Positions 33,856 to 44,934 are shown, numbered from the stretch's first letter. The stretch is DNA of 64,000 nucleotides from Triatoma infestans (GCA_011037195.1 JAAEAF010000627.1:54387-118386), one strand, 5' to 3'. Numbers and translations are program-made. The notes: generated by a model from the sequence alone, not told the origin.

Positions 33856-33885
33856 CTAGTTTGAAGTGCTGAGATTATTCCAGGG

Positions 33886-34061
33886 CTTTATCTCCGTTAA
33901 AGACATTTTCCGTGGTAGCCTGCTTCATTTTGTGGTCATCGACCGGTTTCAAGCGTCGAAACCGGTCGATGACCACAAAATGAAGCAGGCTACCACGGAA
34001 AATGTCTCCGATGCTTTCCAGCTCTGCGGAACCAACCACCACAATAACTTTATCTCCGTTA
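33886..34061. mobile_element. Palindromic hammerhead-like repeat insertion with 14-bp TSD
   Basis: A 14-bp direct repeat CTTTATCTCCGTTA (33886-33899 and 34048-34061) flanks a perfect 49-bp inverted repeat (33902-33950 and 33958-34006) around the 7-nt centre AAGCGTC. Each arm includes GAAACCGGTCGATGACCAC and ATGAAGCAGGCTACCACGG. To the right the unit continues to CTCTGCGGAACCAACCACC, as in the 49.5 kb copy. Confidence 0.85.
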
Positions 34062-34093
34062 TTTTATACGTCAACTCTATATTTTGACTCCCG
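33949..34093 (+). repeat. 145-bp direct repeat, copy 1
   Basis: Practically identical to 37206-37350. It ends 3 bp before arm A of the large inverted repeat. Confidence 0.9.
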
Positions 34094-34095
34094 AA

Positions 34096-34172
34096 CCTGT
34101 ATATCCAGTGACAAAGCTCGATATCAAAAATTTGACACTATATAATACTTCCCTCTTATTAGGTGTGAAAAA
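34096..34172 (-). repeat. CR repeat end fragment
   Basis: GTATATCCAGTGACAAAGCT, CGATATCAAAAATTTGACAC and ACTTCCCTCTTATTAGGTG form a CR terminus. The arm boundary of the inverted repeat falls inside this fragment. Confidence 0.65.
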
Positions 34173-34547
34173 AATAGAAGTTCCTGTGATTTTTCCTTTT
34201 TTAAATTATGGATAATTAGTCGTGAAATCATCAATTAGCACAATGCCAATTTAGGGCACACACTGTTTGGGAGGGGAGGTGGAGGGAGGAGTATTTGTGT
34301 ATGACCGACTTTGGGTCATTATACCTTAACGACTTGACATTGTTTCTTTGGCCTTTTAAATGTCACACACTATATACTATGCTTTTAAATGGTATTGGTT
34401 TAAACATAGTACCCAGTACCTTTTAAAAGGCCAGAAACCATGTATATCGTCATACAGATATAATGCCTTATTTTCCATCCTGATTGGTAATATGCGAACT
34501 GATTCTCCCCAAATAGGTAGTGGTGCTTGGTTAGACGTTGCTCCCCA
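34173..34547 (-). other. Internal retrotransposon region next to LTR family 2
   Basis: On the minus strand, immediately after the LTR end CATCACA, the bases TGGGGAGCAACGTC could serve as a tRNA primer-binding site. An antisense open stretch over 34377-34664 has no known domain. The mirrored copy is at 40929-41300. Confidence 0.4.
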
Positions 34548-35102
34548 TGTGATGGATGCCAGAATTATAGAAATTATATCTATTTTATTTGAGAGAAAAA
34601 TGCACATTCGCTGGTAAAAAGGGTACACACAGGTTAGAAAACTACATTTACAGAAAGAGTTCAAAGGATCTGGCTAGCTTTGTCTTTTAGAGTTCACAGA
34701 ACTTTGGTAGCTTTGTCTTTTCACCCCTTCTCTCAGCGGAAGATTTGAACTAACAATTAGAAGGCATTCTCTGCATTCTGCTTTCAAACAAAACAGACTG
34801 AACTAGACATTGAACCAGAACACTTGTCTTGCACTCTCTTAGCATCAGTGCCATTCATAAATTAAAACATAAGAGTTTTGCACTTAATATAGATAAATAA
34901 TTGATTTATACAAATAATTACTGTGTTATTGAATAGTATTTAAATATCTTTAAAGATAATATATTTAATTTAATCTACCAGTGCTTTCTTATTTATTTCT
35001 AATACTTCTCTCTCTTTCACAAACTTACACACAAGCCCCTTTACTAAACCGCTCACGCCACAAGCTACTACTACAAACAAACAACAGATCAATAACATTT
35101 CA
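34548..35102 (-). mobile_element. LTR family 2, arm A copy
   Basis: Minus-strand TGAAATGTTATTGATC ... GCATCCATCACA, about 555 bp. Blocks GGCGTGAGCGGTTTAGTAAA and ACTGGTAGATTAAATTAAAT are shared with 4502-4988 and the arm B copy. Confidence 0.7.
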
Positions 35103-35329
35103 CCCATCCTTCGTTCGACACACGAAAGCAATCAGTGATCAATACAATAATTAGAATAGTGTTGTAACTATTTTATGAAAAAATGACAAAAATTGAAAGG
35201 GTAGTCCAGAAATGAGTGACTCTTTCAGATTGTGATTTTTTTTTTTTTCACAACTTTTGTTTTCTAGTAGGACTCAAACGTATTATGTAGTTTGAATTCT
35301 TTTTTGCTAGACACTTGAAACTAGCGCAT

Positions 35330-36310
35330 ATTGACAGTGGTGACTGGTGTCTTCTACGTGCATTCTCGAAATACACTTCACCTTTTCTTCCTTGATAAGC
35401 TTCTTGGAAAGCTTTACACTATTTACGCATGCATGTTTCATGGTGGTCCTCTGCATATTAGTTCTATGCATGGCCTCCCTATATGTCAGACGCTAACTCA
35501 ACGTGGTTTAAATTTAGCGCCACGGAGATTTCAATGTGAAGAAGCTGAGGCAGACGTTACGCGAAAAAGCCTTCGATGATTGGTCGAAATGCAGATGGCA
35601 AGGCGTAGGCGTTCTCCTCTTCAAGGATAACCCGAAAACCAATCAGTTCATTTTACGACAGGAAACTTCTTTCTGGATCAGAATAGACTGGGGCCTTCAA
35701 ATTAAATATGAATTATGCCCCTCTTCGTAGGGTTCCCGGTGCCGGAGAACAAGTGATCGGAAGTGTTGGACCCCTCTGTCGTAAATGCGGCAGAGAGTCA
35801 GAAACCCCAGCTTACGTGTTTGGAATCTGTCCACAGAACATGCTCCTCGTCACCCATCGACACTAGAGGGATAAAAAAAGAATTGCCGAACTTCTCACTG
35901 AAAGTGGATACACCTGTTTCGATGAAGTTCACTGCATCGACACGGATGGTTCAAGCAGGTTTGGCCGACATCGTTGCATTTAAAGGGAAAAAAGTTGCTT
36001 TGATCATCGACCCAATAATCCGATTCGAAACGAACGATCCCACCAACCAGGTAGTGAAAATCGACGAAGAGAAAAGGCATATTTATGAGAAAAATACATT
36101 CCTCATCTACAAAAAAAATACCGCAAAATGATCGGGGATCGAAACTATATCTTAAGGGGTTTATGGTTCGGAAGTAGAGGAGCAATACCCACACTACGAG
36201 CGATTTCTTTGACCAAGTCAGAATAGACAAGAATCATCTTCTGTCCACTACCGAGCAAATTATACTCTCGATTCGCTTGGTATTTTACATAACCACTTAT
36301 ATGGTCAACA
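35330..36310 (+). pseudogene. R2-like LINE C-terminal region with restriction-like endonuclease (arm A)
   Basis: Blocks in order: FHGGPLHISSMHGLP (RT end), EKAFDDWSKCRWQGVGVLLF and KDNPKTNQFILRQE, a frameshift, then PLRRVPGAGEQV, CRKCGRESETPAYV, ADIVAFKGKKVALIIDPIIR(FE), EKRHIYEKN and NYILRGLWFGSRGAIP. The last set matches the C-terminal CCHC motif and PD-(D/E)XK-type endonuclease of R2-group elements, which cut one target strand to prime reverse transcription. The knuckle His is Tyr. This arm has an extra base after ACCCC and a TAG where arm B has a Tyr codon. The frameshift near 35708 is shared by both arms, so it predates the duplication. Confidence 0.8.
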
Positions 36311-36317
36311 ACGACAG

Positions 36318-36865
36318 TGTAGTGGAAGAAAGAAATGCAAAAATAATAGTTTTGAAAAATAGTTTAGTGAATTTTGACAATATTTAAGTGAAGCAGTTTT
36401 GGAAAATAAATAGTGAATTTACTTTCAAAAAGAGTGTATTTAGAGTCAGGTACTAAAATATAAGGTCATTGCAATTAAAGAAACAAAGGCACAAGAATCC
36501 CTTAGACCAACTCTTTTATAAGAGAAAATCCCCCGCTAGAGCAGGGCATTCTTGGAACAGTCTGCATTCTGCTTTCAAAGCCAGAACACTTGCCAGATCA
36601 TTTATTAAGATATATTTTGTTGTAGACACCGAAGCAGAACACTTGTTTTTCACTCTCTTACCATCAGTGCATATTAATAAGTTAATAATTTATTTGCAAA
36701 TAACTTGTAGTTATTATTTTAATAGAATATATTTATTGTTTAGCAGTGGTGACTACTTTCTTATTTCTGATACTTCACTCTCTTAAACATATATACTTAC
36801 AAGCCCTTTTACTAAACCGCTCGTGCTACACACTATCACAACACATCATCACCAATTACATTTCA
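36318..36865 (-). mobile_element. Solo LTR, family 1, arm A
   Basis: TGTAGTGGAAGAAAG ... CCAATTACATTTCA (548 bp) in plus-strand reading, with ACAG duplicated at 36314-36317 and 36866-36869. It carries a deletion relative to the 601-bp arm B copy. Confidence 0.85.
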
Positions 36866-36869
36866 ACAG

Positions 36870-37199
36870 CCTGGTCAAATTTCATTTTTTTTTTATTTTT
36901 TAGGGTGGTTTGCTTTTAGTTCTTTTCTATATTTATTATCTATTGTTAATGGTCTATTGTTTTCTTGTTTTTAGACTTGTCAGTATTATTTTTATGACTT
37001 GTATTTTTTTATGAATACTGTGTACAGACTGTATTTTGATTATTTCTAATAATCTATATAAATATATCTTAAACTTTAACTCGAACAATGTTAAAGATGT
37101 TCTTGGAATTGATTACTGTGCTGTGTTTGTTGAGCAGCTACACATTTCGCAAAATTTCTTGTAAAATAATGTGTTTTTCTCTCCTCGGATTGACTATTG
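36870..37199. other. AT-rich inner end of arm A
   Basis: No gene. It mirrors 38192-38523. Confidence 0.5.
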
Positions 37200-37205
37200 C
37201 TGTGG

Positions 37206-37350
37206 TCAAGCGTCGAAACCGGTCGATGACCACAAAATGAAGCAGGCTACCACGGAAAATGTCTCCGATGCTTTCCAGCTCTGCGGAACCAACCACCACA
37301 ATAACTTTATCTCCGTTATTTTATTCGTCAACTCTATATTTTGACTCCCG
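37206..37350 (+). repeat. 145-bp direct repeat, copy 2
   Basis: Copy of 33949-34093 including the right half of the hammerhead-like palindrome and 30 bp of its former flank. It starts 6 bp after the inner end of arm A. Confidence 0.9.
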
Positions 37351-38191
37351 GGTAATTTTAAAAAGTTTAAGGATGAACACAGAAAAGGGAGTGAGGAATC
37401 AAAGAGAATTTTGGCTGCTATCATAAATGAGCATTTATTTGTGGGAAAAATATCTTGCTTTACGACATATATTTATCTGTTAGTTTTTTTTTTTTTTTTT
37501 TTTGTTACAAATAACAGTAATAAATTTGTAAAAGTTGTACAGTTTTGCAAAAAATAAAAAAAAATAAAAGAATGGCTATACAATCAATCAGGTAAGAAGT
37601 TGGCAGAATACTCTTTACTTGTGTGAATAGAAAGGAGACGATGGTACAGTAGGAGATGATGATGGTACTGCAAAGAATGGAAAAGTTTCTTCGCAGGGGA
37701 ATTTCTTAAATCTTCTTTTTCTTTCTTTTGTTCGCAGACATTCACTCTGTCTGACATAAGCATCCAACCTTGCCTATATACATAAACAACCGGCCATTTG
37801 TCATTGGATAACCATACAAACAGTATGTATGGTATACCATAAAGCAAGCAAAAATGATACTTATTTATAAAATATTGCATCACTCACAAATACTTATAAC
37901 CATTTTTTTTTTTTTGTTTGCGTAGTATAAACACCTAGGCCATATTTTAAGAGGCTGAGCCCCACTTTTTTTCTTTTCCCCCATATCTTTTATTTAGGTT
38001 TTATTTCTAACATTAGAATACAACATATAATACAGATAATAAAACTCTATTTATTGTTACAAAAAAATACTGTTCCCTAAGGCAATAAACAATAGTATAT
38101 TTGAATGAAAAAATGGTAAAAATTATTTGTTCTGTTTTTTTTTTTGAGATAAGAAAATTCCTTTTGTGCTGGTTTTTTTGGTATGATTTCA
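37351..38191. other. Spacer (loop) of the large inverted repeat
   Basis: AT-rich, T-run at 37482-37503. No recognised gene; a 99-codon minus-strand stretch near 37584-37883 lacks known motifs. Confidence 0.45.
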
Positions 38192-38527
38192 GCAATAGTC
38201 AATCCGAGGAGAGAAAAACACATTATTTTACAAGAAATTTTGCGAAATGTGTGGCTGCTCAACAAACACAGCATTAGTAATCAATTCCATGAACATCTTT
38301 AACATTGTTCGAGTTAAAGTTTAAGATATATTTATATAGATTATTAGAAATAATCAAAATACATTCTATACACAGTATTCATAAAAAAATACAAGTCATA
38401 AAAATAATACTGACAAGTCTAAAAACAAGAAAACAATAGACCATTAACAATAGATAATAAATATAGAAAAGAACTAAAAGCAAACTACCCTAAAAAATAA
38501 AAATAAAAAGAAATTTGACCAGGCTGT

Positions 38528-39128
38528 TGAAATGTAATTGGTGATGATGTGTTGTGATAGTGTGTAGCACGAGCGGTTTTGTAAAAGGGCTTGTAAGTAT
38601 ATATTTTTGAGAGAGAAGTATTTCAGTAATAAGAAAGTAGTCACCACTGCTAAACAATAAATATATTCTATTAAAATAATAACTACAAGTTATTTGCAAA
38701 TAAATTATTAACTTATTAATATGCACTGATGATAAGAGAGTGAAAAACAAGTGTTCTGCTTCGGTGTCTACAACAAAATATATCTTAATAAATGATCTAG
38801 AATAAAGGCAAATCTCTATCACTGGCATGAGCTTAAGAGAGTGATTCCTGAAGCAAGTGTTCTGGCTTTGAAAGCAGAATGCAGACTGTTCCAAGAATGC
38901 CCTGCTCTAGCGGGGGATTTTCTCTTACAAAAGAGTTGGCCTAACGGATTCTTGTGCCTTTGTTTCTTTAATTGCAATGACCTTATATTTTAGTACCTGA
39001 CTCTAAATACACTCTTTTTGAAGGTAAATTCACTAATTATTTTCCAAAACTGTTTCACTTAAATATTGTCAAAATTCACTAAACTATTTTTCAAAACTAT
39101 TATTTTTGCATTTCATTCTTCCACTACA
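38528..39128 (+). mobile_element. Solo LTR, family 1, arm B (most complete)
   Basis: TGAAATGTAATTGGTG ... TTCTTCCACTACA, 601 bp, with CTGT at 38524-38527 and 39129-39132. This is the best TG...CA copy of family 1. Confidence 0.85.
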
Positions 39129-39139
39129 CTGTCGTTGTT

Positions 39140-40115
39140 GACCATATAAGTTGGTTATGTAAAATACCAAGCGAATCGAGAGTATAATTTGCTCGGTAAT
39201 GGACAGAAGATGATTCTTGTCTATTCTGACTTGGTCAAAGAAATCGCTCGTAGTGTGGGATATTGCTCCTCTACTTCCGAACCATAAACCTCTTAAGATA
39301 TAGTTTCGATCCCCGATCATTTTGCGGTATTTTTTTTGTAGATGAGGAATGCATTTTTCTCATAAATATGCCTTTTCTCTTCGTCGATTTTCACTACCTG
39401 GTTGGTGGGATCGTTCGTTTCGAATCGGATGATTGGGTCGATGATCAAAGCAACTTTTTTCCCTTTAAATGCAACGATGTCGGCCAAACCTGCTTGAACC
39501 ATCCGTGTCGATGCAGTGAACTTCATCGAAACAGGTGAATCCACTTTCAGTGAGAAGCTCGGCAATTCTTTTTTTATCCCTATAGTGTCGATGGGTGACG
39601 AGGAGCATGTTCTGTGGACAGATTCCAAACACGTAAGCGGGGTTTCTGACTCTCTGCCGCATTTACGACAGAGGGGTCCAACACTTCCGATCACTTGTTC
39701 TCCGGCACCGGGAACCCTACGAAGAGGGGCATAATTCATATTTAATTTGAAGGGCCCAGTCTATTCTGATCCAGAAAGAAGTTTCCTGTCGTAAAATGAA
39801 CTGATTGGTTTTCGGGTTATCCTTGAAGAGGCGAACGCCTATTCCTTGCCATCTGCATTTCGACCAATCATCGAAGGCTTTTTCGCGTAACGTCTGCCTC
39901 AGCTTCTTCACATTGAAATCTCCGTGGCGCTAAATTTAAACCACGTTGAGTTAGCGTCTGACATATAGGGAGGCCATGCATAGAACTAAGATGCAGAGGA
40001 CCACCATGAAACATGCATGCGTAAATAGTGTAAAGCTTTCCAAGAAGCTTATCAAGGAAGAAAAGGTGAAGTGTATTTCGAGAATGCACGTAGAAGACAC
40101 CAGTCACCACTGTCA
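39140..40115 (-). pseudogene. R2-like LINE C-terminal region with endonuclease (arm B)
   Basis: Mirror of 35330-36310. The knuckle-to-linker region is open here: CRKCGRESETPAYVFGIC, LLVTHRHYRDKKRIAELL, ESGFTCFDEVHCIDTDGSS. It is then followed in another frame by ADIVAFKGKKVALIIDPII and EKRHIYEKNAFLIYKKN. So at least one frameshift separates linker and endonuclease, and the shared frameshift before the knuckle is present. The invariant aspartates of the endonuclease core (DIV and IIDP) remain. No 5' RT domain is present. Confidence 0.8.
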
Positions 40116-40344
40116 ATATGCGCTAGTTTCAAGTGTCTAGCAAAAAAGAATTCAAGCTACATAATACGTTTGAGTCCTACTAGAAAACAAAAGTTGTGAA
40201 AAAAAAAAAAATCACAATCTGAAAGAGTCACTCATTTCTGGACTACCCTTTCAATTTTTGTCATTTTTTCACAAAATAGTTACAACACTATTCTAATTAT
40301 TGTATTGATCATTGATTGCTTTCGTGTGTCGAACGAAGGATGGG

Positions 40345-40928
40345 GGAAATGTTATTGATGTGTTGTTTGTTTGTAGTAGTAGCTTGTGGCGTGAGCGGTT
40401 TAGTAAAAGGGCTTGTGTGTAAGTTTGAGAAAGAGAGAGAATTATTAGAAAAAAAAAGAAGAAAGCACTGGTAGATTAAATTAAATATATTATCTTTAAA
40501 GAGATTTTAAATACTATTCAATAACACAGTAATTATTTGTATAAAAAAAATTTGAGGATAAAAATTATTTGTAATTATTTATCTAGATTAAGTGCAAAAA
40601 CTCTTATGTTTTAACTTATGACTGGCACTGATGCTAAGAGAGCGCAAGACAAGTGTTCTGGTTCAGTGTCTAGTTCAGACTGTTTTGTTTGAAAGCAGAA
40701 TGCAGAGAATGCCTTCTAATTGTTAGTTCAAATCTTCCCCTGAGAGAAGGGGTGAAAAGACAAAGCTACCAAAGTTCTGTGAACTCTAAAAGACAAAGCT
40801 AGCCAGATCCTTTGAACTCTTTCTGTAAATGTAGTTTTCTAACCTGTGTGTACCCTTTTTACCAGCGAATGTGCATTTTTCTCTCAAATAAAATAGATAT
40901 AATTTCTATAATTCTGGCATCCATCACA
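40345..40928 (+). mobile_element. LTR family 2, arm B copy
   Basis: GAAATGTTATTGATGTGTTG ... GCATCCATCACA, followed by TGGGGAGCAACGTC (possible primer-binding site, 40929-40942). Partner of 34548-35102. Confidence 0.7.
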
Positions 40929-41309
40929 TGGGGAGCAACGTCTAACCAAGCACCACTACCTATTTGGGAAGAATCAGTTCGCATATTACCAATCAGGATG
41001 GAAAATAAGGCATTATATCTGTATGACGATATACATGGTTTCTGGCCTTTTAAAAGGTACTGGGTACTATGTTTAAACCAATACCATTTAAAAGCATAGT
41101 ATATAGTGTGTGACATTTAAAAGGCCAAAGAAACAATGTCAAGTCGTTAAGGTATAATGACCCAAAGTCGGTCATACACAAATACTCCTCCCTCCACCTC
41201 CCCCCCCAAACAGTGTGTGCCCTAAATTGGCATTGTGCTAATTGATGATTTCACTACTAATTAACCATAATTTAAAAAAGGAAAAATCACAGGAACTTCT
41301 ATTTTTTTC

Positions 41310-42530
41310 ACACCTAATAAGAGGGAAGTATTATATCGTGTCAAATTTTTGCTATCGAGCTTTGTCACTGGATATACAGGTTTTGAAGTCCCCTGAGGCC
41401 CCAAAAAATTGTCTGTTTGTGTGCTTGTGGCATGTGCATATATGTGAACAGCACAGTTCAAAAACAAAAAGTTGCAGAAAGTTCCAACTTGATAATCTGT
41501 TTAGGGATCACCATGAGATCCGACAATAAGTTTGTCGAAATTCGTACTAGGAAGTTCAACTTAACTGAATGACTTTTTTTTTTAAAGTTTTTAGTGATTT
41601 ACTGCAAAACAGCTCCAACGATTTTCTCCAAACTTGGTATATCAATTACACATACAAAGAGCTACAACTTTTATTTGAAATATTTCTCTAGGAAAATTCA
41701 TTTAAGGACACTTTTTGTGGAATGGTGGGATTAAATTTCCCTCTAAAGTGCTCTTTCAGTTTATTACACAATTCTATCGTCTAAATAATATTAATTAGAA
41801 TTAAATATGTTGTTGAAATTGCGAGTTTGAAGAAATTCCAGATGACTGGAAAAATGCGTTTTTACTGAAAAGTTATTTTGCAGTTTTGTACTATTTTCTC
41901 TAAAACGGCTCCAACCGACTTTCTTTAAACTAAGAATGTGAACTGCACATCATATAAAGAAAGAGCTATAACATTTATTTGAAACATTAATTCGGGTAAA
42001 AATCATTTAAGGTGGCTTTTGGAGGGATGGGGTAGTAAGGATTGTACAATTCTACCATTTAAACAAAAAAATTAATAGATTGCCAAAATTCCGAGTTTCA
42101 CGAATGTAACAGCAACCAAAGAGAAGCTCAGGAAAGAGAAGGGAAACAAAACCCAAAACCACAATCTCGAACTAGAGTGGTATGAGAATGACACGTAGCG
42201 ATTGGACGTACTGAACTGATTTCAACTGTGTTTATGGGATTGTCCGTCGCTATATTTATACAGTTTCTATCACTCTAGTCCGAGAGAGTGGTTTTTGGTT
42301 TTGTTTCTCTTGTCTTTGCTGAGCTTCTCTTTGGTTGCTGTTTCAACGAAAATTAGTAAAACCGGAAACAAGTTTTTACTGAATAGTTGTTGTTTTTTTT
42401 TCCAATTTCGCGATTTTTTCCCATAAAAAACATCGACGAATTTCATTAAATTTTATATACTATTTATAAAATTTGTCAAATACGATTTTGTAAACTGAAG
42501 TAAGAGAAAGTTGTGTGAGTATTTCACACC
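41310..42530 (+). repeat. CR repeat, nearly complete, interrupted by a foldback
   Basis: Plus orientation from CACCTAATAAGAGGGAAGTA through GGTTTTGAAGTCCCCTGAGG, AACAGCACAGTTCAAAAAC and two sub-repeats to the terminus GAAGTAAGAGAAAGTTGTGT at about 42499-42518. The first part overlaps arm B. The foldback at 42103-42345 splits the second sub-repeat. Confidence 0.8.
42103..42345. mobile_element. Foldback insertion related to LTR family 3
   Basis: Near-perfect inverted ends CAGCAACCAAAGAGAAGCTC / its complement, with ~75-bp partly paired arms. It is flanked by TTTCACGA and TTTCAACGA, an 8-9 bp duplication of CR sequence. It contains TATATTTATACAGTTTC and CTCTAGTCCGAGAGAGTGG, shared with the 16577-16867 LTR. 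Confidence 0.7.
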
Positions 42531-43475
42531 AGATATTTTTTTTCGGGGAAAAATTCATTTTATTGGACTTATGGAAAGTGTGATTTTAGCCCAGCTCTTA
42601 AGATCATATACGATTCTCCCATTCCTACAGTACCGAGAGCAATTAAATATGTAATCATAATTCTCATAAATATAATACAATTTTGTTTTGTTTGAAAAAC
42701 TTTTTACGTGTTTCACGCATCCTTTCTGTAATTTAATTAATGTCACTCACTATAAAGAGACTGAGGATGGGCTGAAACATTTTGTTAAACTATAAATGCA
42801 TTATTGTTGAGAGTAAATTTTTTTTTGTTTTGTTTTGCTAATTCTAAATTCTAAATTTAATTTGTAAGGAATATAACTAAAAAAGTTTTATTTTTAATAT
42901 CAGTTAAATGGATCATCTAAATTTCTCCCAAACTAACAGATTCAATTTATTTTCTCCTTTCTTTTTATTTATCTGTTACGGAGATAAATTACGAAAAAGA
43001 GAATGGCAAGCGGAATATTTGTTAGAGGGTATACAAAGCGCACATATCATCCCAGGGCCTACCACACCAATCAAAACCACATCAAAAGCTGTTGTTTGGT
43101 GGGTGGGCGGGTGGTGGTGGTGGGGGGATGTTAATAAAGAATTTATGCTATGCATGTCATTCGTTAGCTGTTGTAAAATATTATATTGAATTTAGGGCAT
43201 CCTTTGTTGTTATCATATGAGGCTAAAATATAAGTTTTCTCACTGAAGGCTTGTATTGGAACAGAATTCCAAAGATATAGAACAATAATTTACTTCTCTA
43301 TTCTTATAATATCTGCTTATTATAGTTTTTTATTTAATAATAAGTTATTATCGAATGCAGAAGAGTGGCGGGAAATCCTGCCGCTTGCTTACCCCAATTT
43401 CTCCCACTTTCGTCCACCCCTCTTTTCTATATACTTATTGTGCCATACATCCTTTAATGACGACAGTACTAAAGC
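42531..43475. other. Unassigned
   Basis: AT-rich, with a G-rich patch (TGGGCGGGTGGTGGTGGTGG) at 43099-43125. A 93-codon plus-strand stretch has no recognised domain. Confidence 0.45.
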
Positions 43476-44020
43476 CTATAAATTTATTAGTGGAACGGAT
43501 AGGTCAGGTTGCTCTTTTTTCGATTCCTCCTTAGCCAAACGATCAGCTTGCTCGTCCCCGTAAATTCCGCAGTAGCCCGGTATCCACTGCAATACAATGA
43601 GTTTACCCGCTTTGGTCAGGAGGCTAATGCTTTTTTTTTTACACGCAGCTTCTAGCCAACCTTCACTGATTTCCGGTGACGTAAGCGATAGTGAGTTGAT
43701 CAGCAACACTACCCTCTCCTCAGGCCTAGTACACACAAAGTCTAGACTAACATGGACAGCGTTCATTTTCCCATCATAATTGTCACACCAGTTTGGAAGT
43801 GGGATGCTTTCTTGGAACGCTCTTGAAAAATACGGGCTCCGGCTAGTCTCTTACTGGCGTCAGTTGATCCGTCAGTATATATATGAAGCCATTTGCTTGC
43901 TGGATATCTTGTTTTTGTTGCCTCCACTGATCTCAGTTTCATCTGATCTTCACTCATATTATTTTTAACATTGACGCCATGAAGTACTTCAAGTCTTCCT
44001 TCTGCCATCACAAGGTTCAT
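43476..44020 (-). pseudogene. LINE RNase H domain with mutated active site
   Basis: Two adjoining frames on the minus strand: WLHIYTDGSTDASKRLAGAR (first catalytic Asp kept), then NYDGKMNAV where active enzymes have D/E-G-E-x-x-A (Glu changed to Lys), LLINSLSLTSPEI where ILSDS is expected (Asp lost), and VLQWIPGYCGIYGDEQADRL (His changed to Tyr, last Asp kept). Three of the usual active-site residues are altered, so it cannot be functional. The domain is of the LINE type (WxPGHxGIxGNExAD). No RT or knuckle part adjoins it. Confidence 0.8.
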
Positions 44021-44934
44021 GGGATTAATATTTGTTTAAAAAAATTATTATTTTTATTTTTAATTATTAAACTAATGTTCCTCTAAAAACAAAAAGAGGT
44101 AAAACAAAGCAGAATATTAAAGATAATTATTCTGCATAAAAGAATTGTCGAATGAATATTCTGGTGCATAGTAAGTTTTGAGTTGGAAAACATTCCTAAT
44201 GAACACAAAAAAGACGAAATAATTTAAGGAATAATCTCAGTAAATTTCTATTTTGAAAACTTTTTAACAACAATCCTAATTTTCTCTATCTTAAAACGGG
44301 GTAATTGAGTTCAAGTGAGTTATAATTAATTATTTGAGTACAGTGTCATTTGGCCCTGTTATGTTACACATTCGAATGTTCAAATACTGGCTACACGAAA
44401 ACCTGATATTAGTTATCGGTAATTTGGAAAAAATACTTGATGGGAAACACACACACACAACTTTCCCTTACTACTGTTAATAAAACTGTAATTAAATTGG
44501 CAAATTTTCCTTAAGTTGCAAATTTCTCTTAATTTGTTCTACCCAAGCAGCTGATTACCTTTTAGTCCAAGAGAGAGGGTTGAAAAAAAAAAAAATTGAT
44601 CCAACCTTATATAAGGAATCAGTCAAAACTAGAATATTCTATGCCCTACAATTGCCAGAGGTAAAGATAAGGGCTAATGTCAAGATACTGCAGGGAGTAC
44701 AACGTTATTTATTGTGCGACGAGGACAACATCGAATTCTGCGTTGGAATTACCAGGCATTGGAACCTGTAAGATTATATGCAAAGAAGAGTAGATAAGAA
44801 CTTTTTGCCGAGATGATACTAAGATTGAGAGTAAAATAAGGCAACCAAGCTAACTTCATCTCTTCAAAATTGATGAGACGAGTAAGAAAAATGGAGATTC
44901 GAGAGAGCTTACAAGATCAGTATTAGCAGTATGG
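44021..44934. other. Unassigned
   Basis: A 63-codon open stretch at 44580-44771 (KIDPTLYKESVKTRIFYALQ...) is unrecognised. Otherwise AT-rich. Confidence 0.4.

Larger units (their letters stand above)
34097..37199 (+). repeat. Arm A of the large inverted repeat
   Basis: Reverse complement of 38192-41383 over its whole length, with scattered substitutions and small indels. Contents in plus order: a CR end, an internal retrotransposon piece, LTR family 2 (minus), the R2-like endonuclease fragment (plus), LTR family 1 (minus), and ~330 bp of AT-rich flank. Confidence 0.9.
38192..41383 (-). repeat. Arm B of the large inverted repeat
   Basis: Reverse-complement partner of 34097-37199. It is slightly longer because its LTR family 1 copy keeps ~50 bp missing in arm A. 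Confidence 0.9.

Noticed and set aside
33902..34006. Palindrome as a transcription terminator
   Set aside because: It is part of a dispersed repeat in eukaryotic DNA with a target duplication, so insertion explains it better.
34377..34664. 95-codon antisense stretch as a host gene
   Set aside because: It is mirrored in the other arm (40812-41099), lies within and beside LTR family 2 and has no known domain.
34097..41383. Large inverted repeat as an assembly artefact
   Set aside because: Arms differ by substitutions, indels and different stop codons, and only one arm has the flanking direct repeats, which an artefact would not produce. Long-read checking is still worthwhile.
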